Source: Sphingobacterium athyrii
Lineage (GTDB): Bacteria > Bacteroidota > Bacteroidia > Sphingobacteriales > Sphingobacteriaceae
Assembly (NCBI RefSeq): GCF_003071065.1
Contig: NZ_QCXX01000006.1
Location: 248,001-312,000 of the forward strand
Reading direction: 5' to 3'
Length of the DNA: 64,000 nucleotides
Of the stretch, positions 17,689 through 26,775 are shown piece after piece (the stretch's first letter is position 1; each line of letters starts with the position of its first letter). A program made the translations under genes and the position numbers. The notes under the pieces are model-generated. The model saw nothing but the letters and a program-made list of their open reading frames with translations. It was not told where the DNA came from and made no database searches.

Positions 17689-18570
17689 ATGAAAAGGATA
17701 AGAATAATCATCATGGGAATGGCGCTGATTTTTGCACATGCATTGCAGGCTCAGATATCAGAGCATGTGGAGGGGGCTGTACCGCCGAAGCCTCCCAGAC
17801 CACCAAGAGCAATTCGAAGTGCTGTTGAAAATAGTGGAAAGAAAGTTTGGAAAGAGTTTAAAGTACCTGCTTTAGGAGAGAAGTTATTGCTAAAATTTGA
17901 TAATGTGGCTATCGAAGGCTATAATGGCAAAGAAGTTTTAATTACAGCGAATGTAGAGGAGCAGGAAGAAAACGACCGTGCTAAAGGTTTACGCGTAGTC
18001 AACGGTTCGGGTTTGTCCGATAATTCGGGAATGGGGATGAATATCCAGAATAATGCTGGCGTGACCGAAATCAGCATGGTCGGCATGCCAATGGAGGATT
18101 CGGTACATGTGCGTGTTCCTTTTAATCTTCCTATTAGCGTAAAAGGCCGCGGCGGTTTTTTTAATGGCGGTGGTATCGAGATAAAGGATGTTAAAGCTGA
18201 AGTGGAGATTTCCAGCACGATGGGCGATGTCAAGGTGATCAATGTAACAGGACCGATTAATGTAAAGGTTGCTCAGGGTGATGTTGTTGCCAAATTTGTG
18301 CAGCCCGTCAAAGGGCCTATTTCGCTCATTGCCGCAATGGGTGCGGTGGATGTGGCCTTCCCCGCAAAATTCGGCGCCAACGTAGATATGAAGACCTCAA
18401 TGGGCAATATCTATGCGGCAGATGAATTTCAATTTGAAAAGCCTGTTGAGGAACCTAAAAGTAGTCCTTACAACATGTCAAATACTGTTAAAGGAAAAAT
18501 GAATGGTGGCGGACAGGATGTGATCCTGAAGACTTCTATGGGTGATATCTATATTAGATCCCAAAAATAG
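17689..18570 (+). CDS. DUF4097-type beta-helical secreted protein
   Basis: The 293-residue protein has a signal peptide (RIRIIIMGMALIFAHALQAQ). The mature part shows short repeated turns typical of DUF4097 putative adhesins: VEISSTMGDVKVINVTGPINVKVAQGD, ISLIAAMGAVDVAF, VDMKTSMGNIYAAD, VILKTSMGDIYIRS. The family forms a right-handed parallel beta structure and often lies next to ECF sigma factors. It is the third gene of the sigma/HEAT module and a likely target or partner of it. A strong terminator follows. Confidence 0.8.
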   Translation: MKRIRIIIMGMALIFAHALQAQISEHVEGAVPPKPPRPPRAIRSAVENSGKKVWKEFKVPALGEKLLLKFDNVAIEGYNGKEVLITANVEEQEENDRAKGLRVVNGSGLSDNSGMGMNIQNNAGVTEISMVGMPMEDSVHVRVPFNLPISVKGRGGFFNGGGIEIKDVKAEVEISSTMGDVKVINVTGPINVKVAQGDVVAKFVQPVKGPISLIAAMGAVDVAFPAKFGANVDMKTSMGNIYAADEFQFEKPVEEPKSSPYNMSNTVKGKMNGGGQDVILKTSMGDIYIRSQK

Positions 18571-18614
18571 TAGATGAAGTTGAAATAGGCTGACCACATT
18601 TAGCATACAAATGC

Positions 18615-18653
18615 AAAAAACCTTAACTACCGATAGGTAGTTAAGGTTTTTTT
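18615..18653. terminator. Bidirectional rho-independent terminator
   Basis: A 17-bp stem (AAAAAACCTTAACTACC with its complement) and GATA loop, A-run left and T-run right, lies between convergent genes. Confidence 0.9.
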
Positions 18654-18694
18654 GATGTGTTTTCAGTTGTGCCTAAAGTTTTGAAATAGGTCTG

Positions 18695-19402
18695 TTATTT
18701 TTTCGGTTCCATGCGTACCAAATACTGATCATTTTCATCTTCATATAGAATCTGGACTACCCAGCCCAGTTCATGGGATATGTTGATCAGTTTATCCTGA
18801 TCTAAATACAGCCATTTGAAGGGAAACCCCCTTTGTCCTTTATATTCATATTGATATTGGATCTCTCCAAAATAGTAGGGCGGCTTTTTGATATTATAAT
18901 CTTCGTAGAGATAAGTGATGTCCGAAGAATCGAAAATAAGCTGCCCTTTTTCAGTTAGAAGTTCTTTACTATGGTGCAATAGCTGTTTAAAACCAGCAAT
19001 GTCACGAGAAATACCGACACCATTCATAAGAAACAGAAGCGTATCATACTTTTGTCCGTTAAATTGATAAAAATTTTGACAGATGATATTTTGTACGCCG
19101 CGTTGTTGCATAATATGGCAGGCAGTTGGTGATATTTCCAATGCATCAACCTCAAATCCCTTATCCTGTAAATACAAGCTATGACTGCCTACTCCCGCTC
19201 CTACATCCAATACCCGTCCGTCACAGAGCGATAATGCGATAAACTCCAGTTCTGGAAAATCATCTGCATCCCTAAAAAAAACTTCTACGGGCATTTCTTC
19301 TTCTTCCCCATAACTTGTATAAAGCATTAATGGGAATTTTTCTTCCTGGTGGACAAAGTAATCGTCCAATGCCTCACCATATACGTCTCTAAACATTGTC
19401 AT
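18695..19402 (-). CDS. Class I SAM-dependent methyltransferase
   Basis: The 235-residue protein carries SAM motif I at residues 64-75 (VLDVGAGVGSHS), the acidic motif II residue in VDALEISP, and a motif like post-IV (KYDTLLFLMNGVGI). The substrate is unknown. The N-terminal 60 residues are family-specific. Its start overlaps the end of the nicotinate phosphoribosyltransferase gene by 14 bp, so the two form an operon. This may be simple coupling or a link to NAD metabolism. Confidence 0.83.
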   Translation of the reverse strand: MTMFRDVYGEALDDYFVHQEEKFPLMLYTSYGEEEEMPVEVFFRDADDFPELEFIALSLCDGRVLDVGAGVGSHSLYLQDKGFEVDALEISPTACHIMQQRGVQNIICQNFYQFNGQKYDTLLFLMNGVGISRDIAGFKQLLHHSKELLTEKGQLIFDSSDITYLYEDYNIKKPPYYFGEIQYQYEYKGQRGFPFKWLYLDQDKLINISHELGWVVQILYEDENDQYLVRMEPKK

Positions 19403-20570
19403 TATCGATCATTAATACTTTTTTTGCGATATAAATGGAATCTTCATCACCAGTGTGTTTCATTGGCTCATCCGAAAGTTTGATGACAGGTGTCCATTGG
19501 TCGTCTTCTGGAAGAGCATCGGTCATTTTGATGACGATGTTCATAGGTTTAAGTCCCACATCATTGGTAAAGTTGGTGCCAACACCAAAGGAGTGTAATA
19601 TCTTGCCTTCGCAATAATTCGCTATCCGCTCAACTTTATCGTAATCGAGCCCATCGGAAAATATAATTGTCTTTGACAGCGGATCTATGCCATTTTTCTT
19701 GTAATGTGCAATAACCTTGTCCGTAAATTCCAACGGGTCGCCGCTGTCGTGTCGTACACCGTCAAATAATTTGGTGAGCTTTTTGTCGAATTGCTGAAAG
19801 AAAACTTCCGTGGTATAGGTATCGGATAACGCAATTCCAAGGTCGCCTCGATATACATCAGACCAGTGTTCCAGCCCCAGCAGGTTAGCCATCTTATAAC
19901 CATATTTGGCGGCGTGAAACATAAACCATTCGTGTGCATGCGTGCCGATGGGTTTGGTCTCATATTTCATGGCCAGATGAACGTTGCTGGTTCCGATAAA
20001 GGTTCTTTCTCCGTATTGCTTTAATGTACGGACAACCAAATCGTGAACTTCATAAGAATGCCTTCTGCGGGTGCCAAAATCAGCGATGGTGATATGGAGT
20101 TTTTTGTATTTTTCAATTTTGTCTTTAGCTGTGGCGATGACTCCTTCATCTGATGCACGGATTAAGCCTTGTGATTCATAGAAAAGCTCACAGATAAGTG
20201 ACATTAACGGTACCTCCCAAAGAATAGTGCGATACCAGTACCCTTCGATGATAACCTCTAGATCAGGTCCATCCTGTGTGATCTTAACTTCATCGGGATC
20301 ATAACGATAACCTTGCAGAAAATCAAAATAGGTTGGATCAATGTAGGGGCAGTTTCTCGCGAAAAAGGCTTTTTCAGCTTTGGTAAGCCGTAAGTCTGCC
20401 ATTTCGTTTACAGCCTCCTTCAAAAGGACATCGAACCCTTCCGGAAACTTGTGATGGCCCCGATTGATAAAGTGGTAGCGCGCTTTTGCCTTTGGAAAGA
20501 GCTTAACTACCGCATTCTGCATCGTGAATTTATAAAAGTCGTTATCTAATATAGAGGTGAATGAAGCCAT
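19389..20570 (-). CDS. pncB: Nicotinate phosphoribosyltransferase
   Basis: This enzyme makes nicotinate mononucleotide from nicotinate and PRPP, with ATP hydrolysis, in the NAD salvage pathway. The 393-residue length is normal. Visible signatures are NDFYKFTMQ near the N-terminus, FGTRRRHS at 165-172, IGTHAHE at 208-214 (the region of the phosphorylated histidine) and DSGDP at 275-279, which binds PRPP. It is cytoplasmic and is the first gene of a two-gene minus-strand operon with the methyltransferase. Confidence 0.95.
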   Translation of the reverse strand: MASFTSILDNDFYKFTMQNAVVKLFPKAKARYHFINRGHHKFPEGFDVLLKEAVNEMADLRLTKAEKAFFARNCPYIDPTYFDFLQGYRYDPDEVKITQDGPDLEVIIEGYWYRTILWEVPLMSLICELFYESQGLIRASDEGVIATAKDKIEKYKKLHITIADFGTRRRHSYEVHDLVVRTLKQYGERTFIGTSNVHLAMKYETKPIGTHAHEWFMFHAAKYGYKMANLLGLEHWSDVYRGDLGIALSDTYTTEVFFQQFDKKLTKLFDGVRHDSGDPLEFTDKVIAHYKKNGIDPLSKTIIFSDGLDYDKVERIANYCEGKILHSFGVGTNFTNDVGLKPMNIVIKMTDALPEDDQWTPVIKLSDEPMKHTGDEDSIYIAKKVLMIDNDNV

Positions 20571-20773
20571 CTTTATTAATCTGATTTTTGTTTGAGTTTG
20601 TAAATTTACTAATTAACATGAAATTGTGCGGATTGTTCATCATAAATAAAACTTTCGCGGTTCAATGGCTGCGCGAATAGCGCCGGAAATTTTAATGGAA
20701 TGAATAGGGGAGTAAAGGAAATTTCTCGAAGTCTAAAGAGAATAAAGAAGAATCAACAAGCGGCCGGATGACA

Positions 20774-20808
20774 AAAAAGCGGGTCAGTGATTCACTGACC
20801 CGCTTTTT
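20774..20808 (-). terminator. Rho-independent terminator
   Basis: AAAAAGCGGGTCAGTGA pairs with its exact complement around a 1-nt centre (17-bp stem). It lies just after the stop of the minus-strand DUF6600 gene and could act in both directions. Confidence 0.85.
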
Positions 20809-20828
20809 ATCCTAAATTTAATCTATTA

Positions 20829-22352
20829 TTATCGTGTACGTGTTCTTTCAGAACCGCCGCTTGAACGGCTAGCTCCTTCAGATGATCTTGATCTTGGCGC
20901 TGAAGAGCTACCGCCATGTGCCGAACCTGATCTATCCACCGCAGGAGCCGAGGACCTTGTACGGGTGTTCTCATAGCTTCTATTTTGTACTGGCTGGGTA
21001 GCTTGATTTACAGGCTGACTAGAACGCGTTCTACTGTTGCTTGTTTCATAACTCCTATTTTGCGCCGGTTGAGCAGGTTGGTATACGGGCTGGCTAGAAC
21101 GGGTTCTGCTGTTACCCGATTCATAGTTTCCATTTCTTTGCGGTGTCGTTGTTGGCTGCGAACCGCGTGAAGAAATGGCGTCAACAGTGTTTCCTTGTCT
21201 GGTTCTACCGGTAGAAGTAGGGTTGTTATTATTTGCTGGATTCGACTGCCTGTCGGATCGTGTTCTGAAATCGTAATTATTTGAATTGGGCGTTGTTCCA
21301 ACATTATTTCTGTTGGTTGCTCCATTGTCTCTTGTTCTACTGTTATTGTCAGTAGAGCTACGTGTAGACCCGTTGCTGTTTGCATCATTACGTGATCTGA
21401 CCGAGGCATTACCACTATTGTCTATATATAACTCCCGGTTTCCAGATCTGGAATTGATGTTATCCCGATTGGAAATGACACGGTTGTTGCGGTCCGATAT
21501 CGCACTATTATTATTACGTGTGCGGGTCGATGCATCGACGACATTGGTCGGGCGTGCAGATGACCGTGTGTTGCGGTCTACAGTCGGACGGTACATACTG
21601 ATTTCGTTTGTCCTCGTACGGCTGTTGCTGCTGCGCGCAGATCCGGGTCTGTCCGCATTGGCAATCCGATTGACCGTAACACTTCTGCCTGTATAACGTT
21701 CGATATCAGATCGACGCGGTCCACCGACATAGTAATTATTGTTGATGATAGTCGTATTGTTGATAACAGTAGTTCTATTATAGATGCTGTTATAATTTCG
21801 ACGATTCACATAATATCTATCCATGTTTCGGTTCATAAAATGATTGACTGAAACAAAGGTCCAGAAGTTCATGGGGATATTGACAGAAACATTGATATTC
21901 ATGCCGGGACCTAATGGAGCCCAGCCATAATAATCATTGCTTTGACGCCAGTTTACCCATGCTGGTCCCCATTCATAGTCAGGAACCCAACCCCAGCCAT
22001 AGCGGTCATTGTAATTCCAACGACCATAGTGGAAAGGAGCCCAGCCCCAATCGTAGTTGGAGACCCATGTATTACCATAATCCGTCATCGACCAATACCC
22101 ATTGGTTGCATAAGGTTGGAAATCAGGGCCAGCATCCGGAATCCACACATATCCATAGTTCGGATCATTGACCCATTGTCCGTATGGTGAAAGCTCATCA
22201 TAGAACGTTTGAAATGAAACACCGGAATTGTTATAATTGTTATACCCTGTGTTGTATCCCCCTCTTTGGGCCATGGAAGTTGTACAACTTGTGAAAGAAG
22301 CAACACCGATCAAACCCAATGCCCAATATTTTATATTCCTTAAATTTTTCAT
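20829..22352 (-). CDS. DUF6600-type lipoprotein with Asn/Arg/Ser-rich tail
   Basis: The 507-residue protein has a lipoprotein-like signal (LGLIGVASFTSCTTS). A conserved Trp/Tyr/Gly-rich domain follows at about 45-160 (SPYGQWVNDPNYGYVWIP, SNYDWGWAPFHYGRW, YGWGWVPDYEWGPAWVNW, YYGWAPLGPG), which is the DUF6600 signature. From about 215 to the end the chain is low-complexity, made of Asn, Arg, Ser and Thr with repeats of NSRTRSSQPV type. It is probably envelope-anchored with a long disordered region. The function of the family is unknown. Confidence 0.82.
   Translation of the reverse strand: MKNLRNIKYWALGLIGVASFTSCTTSMAQRGGYNTGYNNYNNSGVSFQTFYDELSPYGQWVNDPNYGYVWIPDAGPDFQPYATNGYWSMTDYGNTWVSNYDWGWAPFHYGRWNYNDRYGWGWVPDYEWGPAWVNWRQSNDYYGWAPLGPGMNINVSVNIPMNFWTFVSVNHFMNRNMDRYYVNRRNYNSIYNRTTVINNTTIINNNYYVGGPRRSDIERYTGRSVTVNRIANADRPGSARSSNSRTRTNEISMYRPTVDRNTRSSARPTNVVDASTRTRNNNSAISDRNNRVISNRDNINSRSGNRELYIDNSGNASVRSRNDANSNGSTRSSTDNNSRTRDNGATNRNNVGTTPNSNNYDFRTRSDRQSNPANNNNPTSTGRTRQGNTVDAISSRGSQPTTTPQRNGNYESGNSRTRSSQPVYQPAQPAQNRSYETSNSRTRSSQPVNQATQPVQNRSYENTRTRSSAPAVDRSGSAHGGSSSAPRSRSSEGASRSSGGSERTRTR
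20971..21130 (-). repeat. 75-bp tandem repeat inside the DUF6600 gene
   Basis: Units start at 20971, 21046 and 21121 (TCATA..TTCTATTTT and variants), period 75 bp or 25 codons, about 2.1 copies with divergence. It encodes RSYE..NSRTRSSQPV units in the disordered tail. Confidence 0.75.
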
Positions 22353-22609
22353 CTTCGTAATATTTTAAAGTATGACAAAACTCTATGCGCTTGTCGTTGT
22401 TATTATGACAGCATAACGTATTAAATGGTTTAATCAGTACACTATAAATCTGATTTTTTTTATATAAAAGTCAAATTGATGATCTTTTTACATAAACGAC
22501 AATTTTAGATACATATTTTTTATTTACCTTTACCGCTCGAATTGTTACGTGTTTGTTGAGCATATAAGGTGTTTTATGACACATTGATTTGACATAGACA
22601 TATTTTTAA

Positions 22610-23368
22610 ATGGCTAAAAAACTTCAGACTTTTTTTCTAGAATTCGCGAACATTCACCGTTTCTTATTGCGGTTTTGGCGCGAATTAGTAACACCACCAT
22701 ACGAATTCAAGGAAATTATACGCCAATGCTATGAGATAGGCTATAAGTCGTTGCCTTTGATCAGTTTAACCGGATTTATCGTTGGCTTTGTTTTTACAAA
22801 ACAGTCCCGTCCTTCGTTGGAAGAATTTGGTGCAACTTCGATGTTACCATCCTTGATCTCCATTGCAATTGTTCGGGCTTTGGCCCCTTTGGTAACGGCT
22901 TTGATTGCCTCCGGTAAAGTGGGGTCACAGATCGGTGCTGAATTAAGTTCGATGAATGTGACCGAGCAGATCGATGCGATGGAGGTGTCGGGTACGAATC
23001 CTTATAAGTATTTGATTGTAAGTAGAATTTTAGCTACAACCATCGGTATTCCTGTCCTCTGTTTTTATGTGGCCGGTATTGGTCTCTTGGGCGGTTACCT
23101 GAGTATGATGAGTAAAGATGACCTGAGTTTTTTGAGTTTTTTTACACAGGTTTTTGAAACCATTGCTTTCAAAGATTTGGGGGCTATGGTATTGCGTGCG
23201 GTGATATTTGGTTTTACCATTGGAGCTGTTAGTTGTTATTGCGGCTATTTTTCTTCGAAAGGTACCGAGGGGGTAGGTAAAGCTGCCAACGCTGCTGTAG
23301 TCGCTTCAATGTTCCTTGTATTTATTGAGGAAATAATTATTGTTCAGGTTTTGTCGTTCTTTGGATAG
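22610..23368 (+). CDS. mlaE: MlaE-family lipid ABC transporter permease
   Basis: The 252-residue membrane protein has the MlaE pattern: a cytosolic N-terminal helix, then membrane segments with FIVGFVFTKQSRPSLEEFGA, ALAPLVTALIASGKVGSQIGAELSSM, VTEQIDAMEVSGTNPYKYLIVSRI and the C-terminal AANAAVVASMFLVFIEEIIIVQVL. With the next two genes it forms a lipid-trafficking ABC system that moves phospholipids between outer and inner membranes. The next gene starts 6 bp downstream. Confidence 0.93.
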   Translation: MAKKLQTFFLEFANIHRFLLRFWRELVTPPYEFKEIIRQCYEIGYKSLPLISLTGFIVGFVFTKQSRPSLEEFGATSMLPSLISIAIVRALAPLVTALIASGKVGSQIGAELSSMNVTEQIDAMEVSGTNPYKYLIVSRILATTIGIPVLCFYVAGIGLLGGYLSMMSKDDLSFLSFFTQVFETIAFKDLGAMVLRAVIFGFTIGAVSCYCGYFSSKGTEGVGKAANAAVVASMFLVFIEEIIIVQVLSFFG

Positions 23369-23374
23369 TGGTAT

Positions 23375-24148
23375 ATGGAAAAAGCGAAATTAAATATAGA
23401 TCATTCTCAATCTGTTATTGAAATCAGAAATGTGAGTAAATCTTTTGGAGATAACCATGTACTGAAGAATGTTAATCTGGATTTATATAAAGAAGAAAAC
23501 CTTGTCGTTTTAGGCCGTTCAGGTACGGGTAAGTCGGTTCTGATTAAGTTGATTTCTGGCTTATTAAAACCGGATGAGGGGGCAATTGATGTATTGGGTG
23601 AATCTGTTACTGAATTAAACGATCGTCAACTGCGTGAATTAAGGTTAAAAATAGGTTTTTCTTTCCAGAATAGCGCGCTTTATGACAGTATGACGGTTCG
23701 TGAGAATTTGGAGTTTCCTTTGGTGAGAAACAAACGGAAGCTGACACGATCTGAGATTAATTATGCGGTGGAAGAAGTGTTGGATGGGGTAGGCTTATCC
23801 CAGGCAATCAACCAGATGCCATCTGAACTGTCGGGAGGCCAGCGTAAGCGGATTGGTATAGCGCGTACGTTAATCCTTAGGCCGGAGATTATGATGTACG
23901 ATGAGCCCACGGCGGGTTTGGATCCGATTACCTGTTTGGATATTAATGGGTTGATTAATGAGGTTCAGGAGCGGTATAAGACTTCGTCAATTATTATTAC
24001 ACACGATTTGGCCTGTGCAAAAGAAGTCGGTGATCGTATTGTGATGTTACTGGACGGTAAATTTGAAAGACAGGGGTCTTTTGAGGAAATTTTTGATACA
24101 GATGACGCACGGGTAAGGGCGTTTTATAATTATAATTTTATTCTATAA
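23375..24148 (+). CDS. mlaF: MlaF-family ABC transporter ATPase
   Basis: The 257-residue ATPase has Walker A at 47-54 (GRSGTGKS), the Q-loop (FSFQNSALYDSMTV), the ABC signature LSGGQ at 152-156, Walker B ending DEP at about 176-178 and the switch His in IIITHD. It energises the MlaE permease. No accessory domain is fused. Confidence 0.94.
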   Translation: MEKAKLNIDHSQSVIEIRNVSKSFGDNHVLKNVNLDLYKEENLVVLGRSGTGKSVLIKLISGLLKPDEGAIDVLGESVTELNDRQLRELRLKIGFSFQNSALYDSMTVRENLEFPLVRNKRKLTRSEINYAVEEVLDGVGLSQAINQMPSELSGGQRKRIGIARTLILRPEIMMYDEPTAGLDPITCLDINGLINEVQERYKTSSIIITHDLACAKEVGDRIVMLLDGKFERQGSFEEIFDTDDARVRAFYNYNFIL

Positions 24149-24153
24149 TATAC

Positions 24154-25158
24154 ATGAGTAAGGCAGAAAATAAAAGAGCAATCATTGTTGGTATTTTTGT
24201 TTTTTTAGGCGTATTGATTCTTTTGGCCGGGATTTTTATTTTAGGCAGTCAACAGAAGAAATTTACAAGAAACATCGAGATCACCACTTCATTTCCTGAT
24301 GTTGCAGGATTGAAAGTAGGAAGTAATGTCTGGTTTTCTGGAGTTAAGGTGGGCATTATTAAAAATATTCATTTTAAAAGTGTACAGGATGTCGAAGTTG
24401 TTTTGACTATTGAAGAGAAATCTGCAGAATATATCCGTAAGGATGCAGTCACAAAATTGGGTTCCGATGGACTGATCGGTAATAAGATTGTTGTTATTTC
24501 AGGGGGATCTCAAAACGCACCTACCGTAGAAACAGGTGACTTCCTGCGGTCGGCCAAAACTGCGGATATGGAAGCGATGATGGAGACATTGCAGGTGAAT
24601 AACGAAAACTTAGCTAAGATTACCACGGACTTTGTCGAGATATCACGTGGATTGGCAGATGGCAAGGGGATGGTCGGTGCGATGTTGACCGATACGGCTA
24701 TGGTGAATACCTTACGTGCGAGTTTATTGTCCATCAGTGCGGCAATGAACAATGCAAACAAGGCATCGGCTAACTTGGTGACGTTGACAAATTCGTTGAA
24801 CAGCAACAGAGGTTTGATCCATGATCTGACCACAGATACCGCGATATTCTCCAATTTACGTCAATCTGCTGCTCAATTGCAGGGCGTTTCGCAGACCGCA
24901 AATGCATTGATCAATAATTTGAATAACGCCTCAAGCAGATTGAACGATAAGGATAATGCCGTAGGTGTCTTATTGAATGATCCTGCTTCGGCTGACCAGA
25001 TTAAGTCGGCAATTAACAACTTGAATTCAAGTACCGAAAAGTTGGATGAAAATATGGAGGCCTTGCAACATAACTTTCTATTACGTGGCTTCTTTAAGAA
25101 AAAAATGAAGGAAAATGCGAAGAAAGCCGAATTACTTAAGGCAGATAGTGCACAGTAA
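24154..25158 (+). CDS. mlaD: MlaD-family (MCE domain) lipid-binding protein
   Basis: The 334-residue protein has one N-terminal membrane anchor (AIIVGIFVFLGVLILLAGIFILG) and an MCE domain at about 40-120 (TSFPDVAGLKVGSNVWFSGVKVG, SDGLIGNKIVVISGG). A long helical C-terminus with repeated Asn/Leu-rich heptad-like segments (NLVTLTNSLNSN, LINNLNNASSRLND) follows. MCE hexamers form the periplasmic lipid tunnel of the transporter. It is the last gene of the mlaEFD operon, and a terminator follows at 25180. Confidence 0.92.
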   Translation: MSKAENKRAIIVGIFVFLGVLILLAGIFILGSQQKKFTRNIEITTSFPDVAGLKVGSNVWFSGVKVGIIKNIHFKSVQDVEVVLTIEEKSAEYIRKDAVTKLGSDGLIGNKIVVISGGSQNAPTVETGDFLRSAKTADMEAMMETLQVNNENLAKITTDFVEISRGLADGKGMVGAMLTDTAMVNTLRASLLSISAAMNNANKASANLVTLTNSLNSNRGLIHDLTTDTAIFSNLRQSAAQLQGVSQTANALINNLNNASSRLNDKDNAVGVLLNDPASADQIKSAINNLNSSTEKLDENMEALQHNFLLRGFFKKKMKENAKKAELLKADSAQ

Positions 25159-25179
25159 ATTGTCGTAAACATATTATCG

Positions 25180-25210
25180 AAAGGCTTTACGCTTGCGTAG
25201 AGCCTTTTTT
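25180..25210 (+). terminator. Rho-independent terminator
   Basis: AAAGGCTTTACGC pairs with GCGTAGAGCCTTT (one G-T pair), followed by a T-run, 22 bp after the mlaD stop. Confidence 0.85.
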
Positions 25211-25295
25211 TCTTTAATAAATAACAAATCATACGGGTTTTCAAACGAAACTTAGGTTTATAGCGAACGTTTGAATGACTTTTAGTTAAGAGGAA

Positions 25296-25997
25296 ATGAA
25301 TAAACCTGAAATTACGGATAAAGAGGTGATCTTTGAAGACAATCATCTGATAGCAATCAATAAAAGGGCAGGGGATATTGTACAAGTTGACGAAACCGGA
25401 GACCTTTCATTGGAAGATATGGTAAAGATCTACCTGAAAAAGAAGTATGATAAACCCAATGATGCTTATGTTGGGGTTATCCATCGTTTGGATCGACCGG
25501 TTAGCGGTATGATTCTTTTCGCGAAAACGAGCAAAGCCCTTGAGCGCATGAATAAGTTTTTTCAAGATCGCACGGTAAAGAAAACTTATTTTGCCATTGT
25601 GCGCCAACGTCCGCGAAATGCCGAGGGTAAATTGATCAACTGGCTAATTCGAAATAGACAGACGCGAGTGACCAAGGCATTCCCACGTGAAGTGAAGGGC
25701 GGTACCTATGCTGAATTGGATTATGCGGTGATAGGTGAGTTGAACGGTTTTTACCTGTTGCGTGTTGAACCGCTTACAGGCCGTACACATCAGATTCGTG
25801 CACAGCTGGCGGCGATGGGTTGCCCCATTGTTGGCGATAACAAATACGGATATCCAAGAGGAAGTTCATTGGGAAGTATCTGTTTGCACTCGCGATCGTT
25901 GGCGTTTATGCATCCCATCAAAAAAGAGCAGATGACATTGGTGGCGTCATTGCCGCAAGATGGCTTTTGGGACAAATTTGAAGCATTGGTACGCTAA
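25296..25997 (+). CDS. RluA-family RNA pseudouridine synthase
   Basis: The 233-residue enzyme converts uridine to pseudouridine in rRNA or tRNA. Motif II HRLDRPVSG contains the catalytic Asp66. Further motifs are VKKTYFAIV, GRTHQIRAQLAAMGCPIVGDNKYG and CLHSRSLAFMHP. There is no N-terminal S4 domain, so it is a short RluA-type member. The exact target position cannot be told from sequence. Confidence 0.92.
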   Translation: MNKPEITDKEVIFEDNHLIAINKRAGDIVQVDETGDLSLEDMVKIYLKKKYDKPNDAYVGVIHRLDRPVSGMILFAKTSKALERMNKFFQDRTVKKTYFAIVRQRPRNAEGKLINWLIRNRQTRVTKAFPREVKGGTYAELDYAVIGELNGFYLLRVEPLTGRTHQIRAQLAAMGCPIVGDNKYGYPRGSSLGSICLHSRSLAFMHPIKKEQMTLVASLPQDGFWDKFEALVR

Positions 25998-26012
25998 TCG
26001 TTAAATTTTCAG

Positions 26013-26020
26013 TAACTTTG
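26013..26020 (+). promoter_or_regulatory. Promoter -7 box TAACTTTG next to a start codon
   Basis: An exact TAnnTTTG lies 4 nt before the ATG at 26025, with a TTG 24 nt upstream of it (25986-25988). Transcription should begin at about the A of the start codon, giving a leaderless mRNA. Confidence 0.5.
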
Positions 26021-26024
26021 GGCT

Positions 26025-26288
26025 ATGAAATGGTTTAAATATCTACTCTTAATATTTACCTTAAGCTGCTCGATGGTGTCTATTTCTCGAGCACAGTGTG
26101 CCATGTGTACATTGAATGCCGAAAATGCTACGAAAGAAGGCAATATGCAGGGAAAGGGGTTGAACGACGGTATCTTATTTCTATTGGTAATTCCTTATCT
26201 GGCAGCTGCAGGACTAGGCTATCTATGGTATAAAAAATACCGAAAAAAGAATCCGCCAACCAAAAAGTTTATTAACGAGATAAAATAG
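26025..26288 (+). CDS. Small exported membrane protein with CxxC
   Basis: The 87-residue protein has a signal-like N-terminus (YLLLIFTLSCSMVSISRAQ), a CAMC motif directly after it, and one membrane helix (DGILFLLVIPYLAAAGLGYLW) with a basic C-terminal tail. I know it only as a conserved hypothetical of Bacteroidota. It is followed after 6 bp by the DUF983 gene, and both have CxxC motifs. Confidence 0.7.
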   Translation: MKWFKYLLLIFTLSCSMVSISRAQCAMCTLNAENATKEGNMQGKGLNDGILFLLVIPYLAAAGLGYLWYKKYRKKNPPTKKFINEIK

Positions 26289-26294
26289 AATCTA

Positions 26295-26726
26295 ATGCCG
26301 ACATCTAAATTTCATGCAATGATACATTCCAAATGTCCTAAATGTCATGTTGGAAATGTATTTGAAGGAAAGGTATACAGTTTGCGGAAGCAGCATATGA
26401 ATGAAGTGTGCCCACATTGTGGTGTTAAATATGAGGTCGAGCCCGGCTATTTTTATGCCGCAATGTATGTTAGCTATGCGCTTTCTGTAGCAGAAATTGT
26501 GTCAGTGTCTGTTGCTATTGCGATTTTGACGGGAAGTGAGTCGCCTTGGTTCTATTTGGGAGGTCTGGCTGTGACCATTTTAGTTTTCGCTCCCTTTAAT
26601 TTTAGGTATTCCCGCTTGATCCTATTACATTTTTTAACGCCAAAAATAAGCTATGAACCTCGCTATGAGCTCGCTTTGGAAATAGGGGAGAAAGATAAGG
26701 AAGCGCAGGGTAATAAAAAGAATTAA
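26295..26726 (+). CDS. DUF983-family membrane protein
   Basis: The 143-residue protein has a zinc-ribbon-like start with two pairs of cysteines (C14/C17 in KCPKCHVGNVFEG and C39/C42 in VCPHCGVKYEVEPGYFYAAMYVSYAL). Two hydrophobic segments follow (AEIVSVSVAIAIL, FYLGGLAVTILVFAPF). This arrangement is diagnostic for DUF983, whose function is unknown. It probably forms an operon with the preceding small gene. Confidence 0.88.
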   Translation: MPTSKFHAMIHSKCPKCHVGNVFEGKVYSLRKQHMNEVCPHCGVKYEVEPGYFYAAMYVSYALSVAEIVSVSVAIAILTGSESPWFYLGGLAVTILVFAPFNFRYSRLILLHFLTPKISYEPRYELALEIGEKDKEAQGNKKN

Positions 26727-26730
26727 CAAT

Positions 26731-26775
26731 ATTTAAAAAAAATAAAGAGCTTTATAGCTCTTTATTTTTTTAAAT
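26731..26775. terminator. Bidirectional terminator between convergent genes
   Basis: An A-run plus TAAAGAGCT pairs with AGCTCTTTA plus a T-run around a 4-nt loop. The right arm overlaps the last codons of the minus-strand DUF4286 gene. Confidence 0.85.

Noticed and set aside
21008..22306. Several ORFs of 60-136 residues on both strands
   Set aside because: They are shadows of the low-complexity DUF6600 gene, whose codon bias opens other frames.
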